Source: Rhodospirillales bacterium
Lineage (GTDB): Bacteria > Pseudomonadota > Alphaproteobacteria > Rhodospirillales > Defluviicoccaceae
Length of the DNA stretch: 7,690 bases
Reading direction: 5' to 3'
Assembly: GCA_026125865.1 (NCBI GenBank)
Contig: JAHCKI010000104.1
Location: 1-7,690, forward strand
Shown here: one piece after another, positions 1 to 6,240 of the stretch
Layout: every line of letters starts with the position of its first letter
How positions within the stretch are numbered: the first letter of the stretch is position 1
Notes under the pieces: generated by a model
Seen by the model: only the letters and a program-made list of their open reading frames with translations
Databases searched by the model: none
Told to the model about the DNA's origin: nothing
Program-made: the position numbers and the translations under genes

Positions 1-42
1 AGCCGCGACAGTGCGTCACAACAGGTCAATATTTCCAACCAT

Positions 43-51
43 TGGTATAAT
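43..51 (+). promoter_or_regulatory. Extended -10 promoter candidate upstream of the zinc-ribbon gene
   Basis: A perfect TATAAT at 46-51 is preceded by TGG at 43-45, giving the extended -10 form TGnTATAAT. No good -35 hexamer stands 16-18 bp upstream, which an extended -10 can tolerate. Transcription would start near 58 and give a leader of about 105 nt before the ATG at 164. This is a sequence match only. A second candidate at 107-135 lies closer to the gene. Confidence 0.35.
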
Positions 52-106
52 GTCAGTCATTGGCCCCGGCCAAGACACCATTGCGTCGCTCCATCTCCAC
101 CGTCGC

Positions 107-135
107 TTGCACTGAAATCGCCGCAAGCATATAAA
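107..135 (+). promoter_or_regulatory. Sigma70-like promoter candidate of the zinc-ribbon gene
   Basis: TTGCAC at 107-112 and TATAAA at 130-135 are separated by exactly 17 bp. The -10 matches 5 of 6 consensus bases. The -35 keeps only the TTG. A transcript would begin near 142, leaving about 22 nt before the ATG at 164 and excluding the GTG at 137 as a start. No Shine-Dalgarno sequence is visible between 142 and 163. Confidence 0.4.
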
Positions 136-163
136 CGTGCAACTGCAATTTACTTCGCTGGCC

Positions 164-1147
164 ATGATTATAACCTGCCCACGCTGTACCACGAATTACG
201 CTATCGACAAGGCTGTTCTTGGACCCGAGGGGCGAGAGGTAAGGTGCACCAACTGCGGATATGAGTGGCTGCAGGCGCGAACGACCGGCCGACCCTCGCC
301 GGCGGAACCGGCGCCCGAGCCGGCCGTGACTGAAGCCGAGGTCGCGCCGCAGCCGTCACCGCACCCCGAATCGCCTTCGGTGCGATCGACAATGGACGAA
401 GAGGTGACGCCGGCGACGATTGCGACCGCGACGATCGCAGCGGCGGCGACCGCCGAGGAACGGCAGCCGGCGACAGATGATGACGTTGTTCCGGACTTCG
501 AAGCCAGTGTGACCGAACCCGAGGTCCCCGATCTGGGGTTTGACGAAATCCGAAAGCAAGCCGACGACCTCATCGGCGGAGCGGAACTGGAGGACGACGG
601 GGAAGAGTCGTCCGATGATGTCGTTCCGGAGCCGATACCGGCGGTGTTGTCGCCGTCGCCATCGCTCGGTTCTCTGGGTGAGACGATGGTTCCGTCCTCA
701 AGGCGCAACAGAGTTGCCCTTATCGCCGCCTTTGCGCTCGCGGCGTTTGTCGTTCTAGGCGGCGTACTCGTTCTCGCGCGTGGGCTGATTGCCTCGGCTT
801 TTCCCTCGATGACGAACGTGTACGCCTCGGTGGGGTTGGATGTGGATGCCCTTGGTTCGGGGCTGAACATCATCGATGTTTCTTCGGCCCGGGAGGAAGA
901 CGACGTCCGCGAGACCCTGGTGGTAACCGGCGTTGTGGCCAATGTGGATGACGAAGAGAAACCCGTTCCGCTGATCCGGGTTGCCTTGCTCGATGCCGAT
1001 GATGACGAAGTTCAATCCCTGATCGTTCCCCCATCGCGGAGGAGTTTGTCCATGGGCGAACGGATGGACTTCACCGCTCGTCTCGACAATCCTTCGTCCG
1101 TCGCCCGTCGCATCATGGTGACGTTCGCGCCCGACGACCATGATTGA
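164..1147 (+). CDS. MJ0042-type zinc-ribbon protein with DUF3426 domain
   Basis: This 327-residue membrane protein of unknown function is of a type common in alphaproteobacteria. Residues 1-36 form the MJ0042/zinc-ribbon_5 finger (TIGR02098 type): it opens MIITCPRC and carries two CxxC pairs, C5/C8 and C28/C31. Residues about 45-180 are a low-complexity acidic linker rich in Pro, Ala and Glu. A single transmembrane helix spans about 184-206. The C-terminal 115 residues resemble DUF3426, with a VYASVGLDV segment, then GVVANVDDEEKPVPLIRVALLD and a final beta strand. The expected topology is finger in the cytoplasm and DUF3426 in the periplasm. An in-frame GTG at 137 would add nine residues, but family members begin right at the finger and a promoter overlaps that GTG, so ATG 164 is preferred despite lacking a Shine-Dalgarno. 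The gene converges on the TIGR02302 gene with 42 bp between stops and no clear terminator. The function is unknown; metal binding is inferred from the cysteines. Confidence 0.9.
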   Translation: MIITCPRCTTNYAIDKAVLGPEGREVRCTNCGYEWLQARTTGRPSPAEPAPEPAVTEAEVAPQPSPHPESPSVRSTMDEEVTPATIATATIAAAATAEERQPATDDDVVPDFEASVTEPEVPDLGFDEIRKQADDLIGGAELEDDGEESSDDVVPEPIPAVLSPSPSLGSLGETMVPSSRRNRVALIAAFALAAFVVLGGVLVLARGLIASAFPSMTNVYASVGLDVDALGSGLNIIDVSSAREEDDVRETLVVTGVVANVDDEEKPVPLIRVALLDADDDEVQSLIVPPSRRSLSMGERMDFTARLDNPSSVARRIMVTFAPDDHD

Positions 1148-1189
1148 GTGATCGCCTCGGCCTGAGGGGCTGTCGCGGATGGTTGATGG

Positions 1190-3679
1190 TCAGAAACGGC
1201 GCAGCAAACGTTCGATATAACTGCGTTCGCCGCGTGGCCGCTTTGTCTCGCCGGCGCGGCGGCGCAGTTCCCGCTCAATCTCCTCGACCCGGCGCAACTC
1301 TTGTTGTTCCGGGATGTCAACGTCGCTCAGGCCAAGTCCTTGGTGTGCGCCGCCGCCGAAGCGACCGAACGGATCTGAACCCAACCCCTCGCCATATTCA
1401 TCGGAATCGCCCGAGAAAAGACCGGGCGAGCCACCGATCTGTCTAGCCAATTGAGCGGTGGCATCCTTGGACGACTGACGAAGAAGTTCGACGGCCTTGG
1501 ACTGCAAGGGAACGGCGTCGCTGATGGCATTTCGCGTGAGCGCCCTGCGGGCGTCTTCCATCATGCGCTCTGCTTGACCGAGCCCTCCCGGAATACCACC
1601 GAGAATTCGGTCGAAATCCACCATCAAGTCACCGAGTTGGCGACGAAGTGCCTCTTGTTTCGCCGCGCCCGTTGGTGGTGTCGACGGCGTTTCATTGTAT
1701 GTTCCCCGCGCCTGCCGGGACTCGAGATCGCGTAAAAGTTCGAATGACTGGTCGAGAAGAGATTGTTGTTTGTCGCCGATGTCCTTGAGTTCGTTCATCA
1801 GGCGATAGGCCGCGATAAGGTCTTCGGCGGACCGGTTCTGACCGAGGCCGGCACGCATGTTGTCCAGAATTCGCTGCAGATCCGAGAGCAATTGGCGAGC
1901 GCCGTCGCGGGCTCCGGAACGCGCCATCCGGCGAGCCATCTCGATCATCTTTTTTAGGTCGTCGCCGCGCATCACATTGTCGTGCGTCAGCGACGGCAAT
2001 TCATCCAAACCTTTCCGCGCCATTTCCGCGGCCAGCGCGGTGAGATAGTCGTCCAACGCCTCGCGCAACTCGTCCATGAGTCGTTCGATTTCTTCGATGT
2101 CGGTGCCGTCGCGCAATGCGTCCCACAAATCCTGGCGGGCCTTGTGCATGCGCCGCTCGACGATGGGCATATCGCCGTCCTCGATCCTGAGAGCCGTGTC
2201 CCAGAGGATTTCCCGTATCGTCGCTATGGCTTCCGGCCGCATGTCGCGGATCAGTCTGGCGCGGGCAACCGACAGGGCGAGTGAGACGATGTTATCGTTG
2301 GCATAGTTTCCGGGGTTGTCGGCGATATCGGCCAAGGCATTGGCGATGGGCGCGCGCAGCATGGGGGGAGCGTCGGCAAGGCGTTTGCGCTGGGCGACGA
2401 TCGCTTTGGCCACGGGATGGGAAAACCGCCGTTCCGGGAGTACGAATTCCCTGGTCGGGCTTGCGCCGATTTGTCCTGCCGCGTCCGCCGCCTCGAGTTT
2501 GATGTGAACGGGCATCCCCGCCCATTCGTGTGCCGTCAGGTCTTCGCTCGCTCCACCCGTGACCGTGGGAGCGTTTTGCCGGGTCAGGGGGAACGTCAAG
2601 CGTTCTTCCTTGAAACCCTCTCGCGTTTTCTCGCCGTCGACACGCCAAATCACAGCTGTCACGCTGGATACGCCGTAGTCGTCGGCAGCCCGATATTCCA
2701 ATTCCAGATGCGAGTCCGCGCTGGCCGTCGGCGGCGCTTTGAAATCCGCGTGGGGTGATTGGTCGGGCAACACGCGGAGCGGCCAACTCGACACGGTTCC
2801 GCCACCGATTCGTACTGCTATTCGGTCACCGTCGATGATGGTGGCTTCGGCCTTGTGCCCATTCCCCTTGTTCGCGCCGCCCACGGCGGTGAACACGAAC
2901 CGTTCGTCGCCAATCGCCAGCACCGGCGCGCTCATCATTCCTCGCGCGTGAGCCAAGACGGTGCTCATGGTCGGGACGTCGATGGGGGCCGGTTCCTGCA
3001 CGATTTCTTTTTTGGCGGACTTCGTCTCGCTTTGATCGCGCGACCACCGCACGAAAATTGGGGCTTTCCCCGTGTATGCCGGTGGTGTGATCCAGAGATC
3101 GACTTCCACGAGCGCATTGGGCGTGGCGCCGAAATCAGGTACCACGGCGCGAAGCAACCGAGCGCCGGTTTGGTTCCATCCGGCGGCGACACCGACGATC
3201 AGCAAAAGCGGCACGAAGAAGCGCAGCCCGCGAGGATCGCGGGCCGGCATGTCGGCTTTCGGCCAACCAAGCCGGAGATCTGTTGCCGACGCGGCCATTC
3301 GCTGTTGATGAAGGCGCCAGAGGCTTTCCGACCCCGTATCGCCGCGGCCGGCGGCCAACTCGTCTTCGAGGGCGGTCAGCGGTCGGTGTTTGACGCCGCT
3401 GTCCCGCTCTATGCGGCGCCGCGCCAGTGCCTTCGCGATCGGTTGCGCGGTTCCGCGCGCCAAGTACACCGTCCAGATCATCGCGCTTGCGAAAACGAGC
3501 AATACGACGATGTGCAGCCAAACCGGCAACATCGGCAGGACGTCGAGCAAGGCAACGCCCACGAATACCACGAGCAGCGCCACCACCGGCCAGATCCGCG
3601 GCCAAGCCCGTTCCCACCAAAGGCTGGCGCGGGCCAGGAGAAGAAGAACCCGATAGTGGTTTTGTTTTGGTACGCTCAC
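1190..3679 (-). CDS. TIGR02302 family (DUF4175) membrane protein
   Basis: This 829-residue protein belongs to the alphaproteobacterial TIGR02302/DUF4175 family, whose function is unknown. Two transmembrane helices lie at about 31-50 and 53-75. A cytoplasmic stretch follows, and a third helix at about 151-168 opens with RGLRFFVPLLL. After it comes a beta-rich region, about 190-415, with family signatures DLWITPPAYTGKAPI and YRAADDYGVSSV. From about 420 to 700 it is mostly charged helix, probably coiled coil (PVAKAIVAQRKRLAD onward). A glycine-rich segment (about 750-780) leads to the conserved terminus YIERLLRRF. The length is normal for the family. The start is a GTG whose last base pair is shared with the lysA stop (GTGA), suggesting translational coupling; the nearest purine-rich AAGGA is about 15 nt upstream, too far for a good Shine-Dalgarno. 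It is the last gene of the lptM-lysA operon. A role in the envelope is inferred only from topology. Confidence 0.94.
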   Translation of the reverse strand: MSVPKQNHYRVLLLLARASLWWERAWPRIWPVVALLVVFVGVALLDVLPMLPVWLHIVVLLVFASAMIWTVYLARGTAQPIAKALARRRIERDSGVKHRPLTALEDELAAGRGDTGSESLWRLHQQRMAASATDLRLGWPKADMPARDPRGLRFFVPLLLIVGVAAGWNQTGARLLRAVVPDFGATPNALVEVDLWITPPAYTGKAPIFVRWSRDQSETKSAKKEIVQEPAPIDVPTMSTVLAHARGMMSAPVLAIGDERFVFTAVGGANKGNGHKAEATIIDGDRIAVRIGGGTVSSWPLRVLPDQSPHADFKAPPTASADSHLELEYRAADDYGVSSVTAVIWRVDGEKTREGFKEERLTFPLTRQNAPTVTGGASEDLTAHEWAGMPVHIKLEAADAAGQIGASPTREFVLPERRFSHPVAKAIVAQRKRLADAPPMLRAPIANALADIADNPGNYANDNIVSLALSVARARLIRDMRPEAIATIREILWDTALRIEDGDMPIVERRMHKARQDLWDALRDGTDIEEIERLMDELREALDDYLTALAAEMARKGLDELPSLTHDNVMRGDDLKKMIEMARRMARSGARDGARQLLSDLQRILDNMRAGLGQNRSAEDLIAAYRLMNELKDIGDKQQSLLDQSFELLRDLESRQARGTYNETPSTPPTGAAKQEALRRQLGDLMVDFDRILGGIPGGLGQAERMMEDARRALTRNAISDAVPLQSKAVELLRQSSKDATAQLARQIGGSPGLFSGDSDEYGEGLGSDPFGRFGGGAHQGLGLSDVDIPEQQELRRVEEIERELRRRAGETKRPRGERSYIERLLRRF

Positions 3680-4989
3680 GTCGACAAGATCGCGTCCTTA
3701 GTGATTCGCGGCGGCGCGTCATCGGCAAGCCACGCGGGCAGATGTTGCCGCGCCAATAGCTCGTCGATGGTACCTCGTTCACGGATGACTGCAAAGGCGT
3801 TACCGTTGACCATGACCTCCGCCACCAGCGGCCGCACGTTGTAGCTGGACGCCATGGCGGCGCCATAGGCTCCGGCGGTGCGAATAGCCAGAAGATCGCC
3901 TGCCTTGACCGGCGGTAGCGCGATGTCGCCGGCGAAGGTGTCTCCTGATTCGCAGATGGGACCGACAACGTCCACGACGGTGTGCCCGGTCGTGGCGTCC
4001 GGTTCGCGCACCGGTACGATGGCGTGACGGGCGCCATAGAGTGTTGGTCGGAGCAGATCGTTCATGGCGGCATCGACGATGACGAAAGTGCGCGTGGCCC
4101 CGTTTTTCACATAGAGAACACGGGTAACCAAAACCCCGGCATTGCCGGCAAGCACGCGGCCCGGTTCAAAGATGAGGCGGCACTCAAGGTCGGCGACCGT
4201 CTGCTTCACGACCTCGGCATACTGCATCGGCGACGGTAAGGGGGAGGCGTCGTCGCCGTAGGGAATGCCCAAGCCACCGCCGAGATCAAGGGTATCGATG
4301 GAATGTCCGTTGGCGCGCAACATCGTCGTCAAGTCGCGGACGCGGTGAAAGGCTTGCCGAAAGGGTTCCAGGTCCGCGAGCTGCGAGCCGATATGGATGG
4401 CCAACCCACGGAGTGAAATACCGGGCAACGCCGTTGCCTTGGCGAAAACCGCGGTCGCCGCGGTCCATTCGATCCCGAATTTGTTTTCGCTGCGGCCCGT
4501 GGTGATCTTGGCGTGGGTATGGGCGTCGATATCGGGGTTGATGCGAATGGCGGCGGGCGCTTGGCGTCCGAGCGAAACGGCAACCTCCGACAGAGCTTCC
4601 AGTTCCGGTTCGGACTCGACGTTGATCTGAAGGATGCCGGCGCGAAGGGCTTCCGCCATTTCATCGCGCGACTTGCCGACGCCGGAAAAGACGATGCGAT
4701 CAGGGGGAACGCCGGCCGCCAGCGCGCTGCGCATTTCGCCGCCGGAGACCACATCCGCGCCGGCGCCGAGGCGAGCGAGGGTGCGGATGACCGCGATGTT
4801 GCCGTTGGCCTTTACCGCGTAGCAGACAAGCGGATCGATGCCGTCGAGCGCCGACCGGAACACCCCGTAGTGGCGTTCCAGGGTGGCCGTCGAATAGACG
4901 TAGACGGGCGTTCCGACATGGTCGGCGATGTCGTCGATCGCGATTGCTTCGGCGTGAAGTCTGCCGTCTCGATAAAGAAAATGATCCAC
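3676..4989 (-). CDS. lysA: Diaminopimelate decarboxylase
   Basis: LysA removes CO2 from meso-diaminopimelate to give L-lysine, the last step of lysine biosynthesis, in the cytosol with pyridoxal phosphate. The 437 residues contain all family landmarks. The PLP lysine is in YAVKANGN (K60), followed by ADVVSGGEM, AIHIGSQL (H199), the phosphate-binding GGGLGIPYG (near 237), EPGR (275-278), the catalytic CESGD (C346) and the SYNVRP tyrosine (Y383). An open frame extends upstream into lptM, but the GTG at 4987-4989 is chosen. It gives the usual N-terminus (DHFLYRDGRLHAE), and CGGAG stands 6 nt upstream. The gene lies 17 bp after lptM and overlaps the TIGR02302 gene by four bases, so the three are almost certainly co-transcribed. 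No key residue is missing. Confidence in function is very high; only the exact start is open. Confidence 0.98.
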   Translation of the reverse strand: MDHFLYRDGRLHAEAIAIDDIADHVGTPVYVYSTATLERHYGVFRSALDGIDPLVCYAVKANGNIAVIRTLARLGAGADVVSGGEMRSALAAGVPPDRIVFSGVGKSRDEMAEALRAGILQINVESEPELEALSEVAVSLGRQAPAAIRINPDIDAHTHAKITTGRSENKFGIEWTAATAVFAKATALPGISLRGLAIHIGSQLADLEPFRQAFHRVRDLTTMLRANGHSIDTLDLGGGLGIPYGDDASPLPSPMQYAEVVKQTVADLECRLIFEPGRVLAGNAGVLVTRVLYVKNGATRTFVIVDAAMNDLLRPTLYGARHAIVPVREPDATTGHTVVDVVGPICESGDTFAGDIALPPVKAGDLLAIRTAGAYGAAMASSYNVRPLVAEVMVNGNAFAVIRERGTIDELLARQHLPAWLADDAPPRITKDAILST

Positions 4990-5006
4990 CGAGCGCTCCG
5001 ATCCCG

Positions 5007-5135
5007 CTACCAGGCCGGATAGGTTTTGGGAAAGTCGGAGCCTGGCGGCGCTTCCGGTGCGCCCTTGCGGCCGCAAGCCGTGGTCGCCGTCGCCACAACG
5101 GCAACGAGCAACAAAACCAGGGCCACCCTGCTCAT
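5007..5135 (-). CDS. lptM: Small LptM-type (YifL-like) lipoprotein
   Basis: This 42-residue lipoprotein precursor is easily missed by gene finders. Residues 2-20 form a hydrophobic signal peptide (SRVALVLLLVAVVATATTA). The lipobox cysteine C21 opens the mature protein CGRKGAPEAPPGSDFPKTY. The CGxKG start and short Pro-rich tail are typical of the LptM/YifL family. In E. coli LptM binds LptD and helps the LPS translocon LptDE mature; the same role here is inferred. The lipobox (TTAC) is weaker than the usual L-x-[GA]-C. A GGAG lies 9 nt before the ATG. Its position directly in front of lysA is the standard alphaproteobacterial arrangement and strongly supports the call. An open frame continues upstream to about 5300, but that part is repeat sequence with no homology. 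Confidence 0.85.
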   Translation of the reverse strand: MSRVALVLLLVAVVATATTACGRKGAPEAPPGSDFPKTYPAW

Positions 5136-5202
5136 TGCTGCGTACTCCACATCAGTGCGGCGGCAGTATGGGGCGTTTGCCCGAAAGTTGCGAGCCTCGA
5201 TC

Positions 5203-5222
5203 CGCGGTTTATAAAAACCGCG
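5203..5222. promoter_or_regulatory. Perfect 8-bp inverted repeat overlapping a possible lptM-lysA -10 box
   Basis: CGCGGTTT at 5203-5210 and AAACCGCG at 5215-5222 are perfect inverted arms around a four-base ATAA spacer. On the minus strand the arm and spacer contain TATAAA (5208-5213), a plausible -10 box. It would start transcription near 5201, about 66 nt before lptM. No convincing -35 hexamer lies 16-18 bp further upstream. No T-run follows on either strand, so it is not an obvious terminator. It could be an operator, or a chance hairpin beside the promoter. Confidence 0.35.
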
Positions 5223-5260
5223 CCAATAACAAAGCATTAAACGTCCGCCGCCCCATCCCC

Positions 5261-5314
5261 ACCGTCTTTGCGAGCCGACGGAGCCGGCGCGGCAATCCAT
5301 CGGCGACGACGGCG
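5261..5314 (+). repeat. Orphan left arm of palindromic intergenic repeat
   Basis: This 54-bp segment begins ACCGTCTTTGCGAGCC, runs through GCGGCAATCCATCGG and ends GACGACGGCG. It matches the left arms at 5407 and 5556 almost base for base, with one visible difference (GCCGACGG for GCCGGCGG). No matching right arm follows; the next 92 bp are unrelated and hold nothing I recognise. From memory, elements with TTGCGAG...GCAATCCA arms are dispersed in many alphaproteobacterial genomes. It belongs to the same family as the tandem block to its right. Confidence 0.8.
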
Positions 5315-5406
5315 TCCTTCTTCATGCCGCCGCCGGGGCTTACCCGCAGCTGGGTGAGGGGGCCGCAGGCGACGGATTTGGTGAGAGTGTCGGCGGCGTC
5401 CTCCAA

Positions 5407-5555
5407 ACCGTCTTTGCGAGCCGGCGGAGCCGGCGCGGCAATCCATCGGCGACGACGGCGGAGAGGCTCGCCGGCGGTCGGCAGCGGGTACATAGATCGC
5501 CACGACGCTCCCGCGCCTCGCGATGACACGGTTGAGTTGGCGGTGCTCTTTTTCC
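5407..5555 (+). repeat. Palindromic repeat, tandem unit A (149 bp, complete)
   Basis: The left arm (5407-5460) carries TTTGCGAGCCGG...GGCAATCCAT. A 34-bp middle (5461-5494) follows, then the right arm (5495-5555) with GATCGCCACGACGCTCCCGC, CTCGCGATGACACGG and a T-rich end. The reverse complement of the right arm aligns with the left arm over about 40 bp (CCGTGTCATCGCGAGG against CCGTCTTTGCGAGCC, and GGCGATCTAT against GGCAATCCAT). The whole unit is therefore one imperfect inverted repeat. It is used here as the reference copy. Confidence 0.85.
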
Positions 5556-5726
5556 ACCGTCCTTGCGAGCCGGCGGAGCCGGCGCGGCAATCCATCGGCG
5601 ACGACGGCGATGAGGCGCGCTGGCGGTTCGGCGGCGGATACGCGGATCGCCACGGCGCTCCCGCGCCTCGCCCCAGCGCTCACGCGTCTGTTGATGACAC
5701 GGTTGAGTTGGCGGTGGCTTTTTTCC
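5556..5726 (+). repeat. Palindromic repeat, tandem unit B (171 bp, with internal duplication)
   Basis: This unit directly abuts unit A. The left arm 5556-5609 is nearly identical to that of unit A. The middle (5610-5644) has diverged. The right arm (5645-5726) is 21 bp longer than in unit A because a segment beginning GCGCTC occurs twice, at 5655 and at 5676, as a diverged 21-bp tandem duplication. The remaining extra base is in the middle region. Confidence 0.85.
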
Positions 5727-5825
5727 ACCGTCTTTGCGAGCCGGCGGTCGGCAGCGGATACATAGATCGCCACGACGCTCCCGCGCCTCGCGATGACACG
5801 GTTGAGTTGGCGATCCCTTTTTTCC
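5727..5825 (+). repeat. Palindromic repeat, tandem unit C (99 bp, internal deletion)
   Basis: This is exactly 50 bp shorter than unit A. The left arm reads TTTGCGAGCCGGCGG and then jumps straight into the middle-region sequence TCGGCAGCGGATACATA. In unit A the two joined points both carry GCCGGCGG (5420-5427 and 5470-5477), 50 bp apart, so one GCCGGCGG and everything between has been lost. The right arm 5765-5825 is almost identical to that of unit A. Confidence 0.85.
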
Positions 5826-5839
5826 ACCGCGTTTGCGAG
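5826..5839 (+). repeat. Truncated start of a fourth tandem repeat unit
   Basis: ACCGCGTTTGCGAG repeats the first 14 bases of the left arm, with one mismatch, and then stops. It marks the right border of the tandem block. The next sequence belongs to a different palindromic repeat. Confidence 0.6.
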
Positions 5840-5845
5840 TATCCG

Positions 5846-5876
5846 TAGCCCGGATTAGCGCAGCGTAATCCGGGGC
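5846..5876. repeat. Second, unrelated palindromic repeat (CCCGGATTA / TAATCCGGG)
   Basis: CCCGGATTA (5849-5857) and TAATCCGGG (5866-5874) are perfect 9-bp inverted arms around GCGCAGCG. From memory, the GTAGCCCGGAT...GCGCAGCG...ATCCGGG pattern is a widespread REP-like intergenic motif of proteobacteria. No T-run follows, so a simple intrinsic terminator is unlikely. Confidence 0.75.
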
Positions 5877-6015
5877 AACATCTCGACACGACACCAACGC
5901 TTCCCGGATACTGACAGGCGCCGGCAGTGGAAGTCCTCCAGTGGAAAGGTTGGTATTGGGCGCATTTGCAAAGCTGCGGAGCGTCAAGAACCTCCCTTGG
6001 GACGTTACCGGAAAG
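5877..6015. other. Intergenic stretch without recognisable content
   Basis: I see no gene, promoter, repeat or hairpin worth calling here. The open frames crossing it on either strand have no recognisable domains. Confidence 0.6.
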
Positions 6016-6196
6016 AAAAAAGGGGGCCTCATGTTTCCTTCAATCTCTTCGTGGCCACAGGTCGCATGAGCAAGACCATGTCAAGACCGGAGCCGCCCTT
6101 GGGCGGTGGCCGAAAGGCCAGTCTTTACATGGGCTTGGTCATGCGCACACTCTCACGCGAGAAGATGGGCGCCTTCGAAAGGCGCCATCATCCCCC
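6016..6196 (-). ncRNA. Candidate structured RNA or stem-rich element with terminal T-run
   Basis: Read on the minus strand, this stretch begins GGGGG (6196-6192) and ends CCCCC (6026-6022) followed by TTTTTT (6021-6016), as an intrinsically terminated RNA would. Inside the closing pair sits a hairpin GGCGCCTT/AAGGCGCC with a 3-nt loop (6168-6186). A second arm starts with a short GAAGA/TCTTC pair (6161-6165 with 6046-6050). It continues as two contiguous 27-nt arms, 6064-6090 and 6118-6144, complementary at 23 of 27 positions (24 counting G-U on the minus strand). The 27-nt apex contains CCGCCC/GGGCGG, and an alternative TGGCC/GGCCA hairpin (6107-6120) competes with the arm. The result is a plausible three-way junction. 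Against the call: no good minus-strand promoter is visible above 6196, and I match it to no known RNA family. A DNA-level palindromic element is the main alternative. On the minus strand GAAGGAAAC-ATG (ATG at 6032-6030) sits just before the closing strand, so a leader of a small ORF is also conceivable. Confidence 0.4.
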
Positions 6197-6240
6197 ATCG
6201 ACGCACGGCTCGGATTTCGGTTCGATTTCCACATGTTACG

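Noticed and set aside
1..60. ftsE/ftsX start on the minus strand at the left edge
   Set aside because: A minus-strand ATG at 60-58 gives only 14 codons before a stop, with no similarity to FtsE or FtsX.
196..942. 248-codon minus-strand frame opposite the zinc-ribbon gene
   Set aside because: Its Ser/Ala/Arg-rich low-complexity translation mirrors the acidic linker of the real gene, and it shows no domain.
1148..1189. Intrinsic terminator between the convergent zinc-ribbon and TIGR02302 genes
   Set aside because: Only a weak CCTC/GAGG stem of four pairs is present, with no T-run on either strand.
2759..3844. 361-codon plus-strand frame opposite the TIGR02302 gene
   Set aside because: It lies antisense to a clearly real, family-matching gene and has no recognisable motifs; such shadows are common in GC-rich coding DNA.
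5261..5839. CRISPR array suggested by repeated segments
   Set aside because: The repeats abut directly, are palindromic units of about 100-170 bp, and have no unique spacers of regular length.
5057..5848. Long plus-strand open frame (263 codons) and several minus-strand frames across 5209-6032
   Set aside because: They run straight through the palindromic repeats. Their apparent protein repeats simply translate the DNA repeats, several frames are open at once, and no domain is recognisable.
6107..6120. Hammerhead ribozyme suggested by TGGCC-GAAA-GGCCA
   Set aside because: The hairpin resembles a typical stem II, but no CTGATGA core is present upstream.
6064..6144. Integron attC site
   Set aside because: The long inverted repeat is of suitable size, but I find no RYYYAAC/GTTRRRY core sites, and no integrase or cassette is present.
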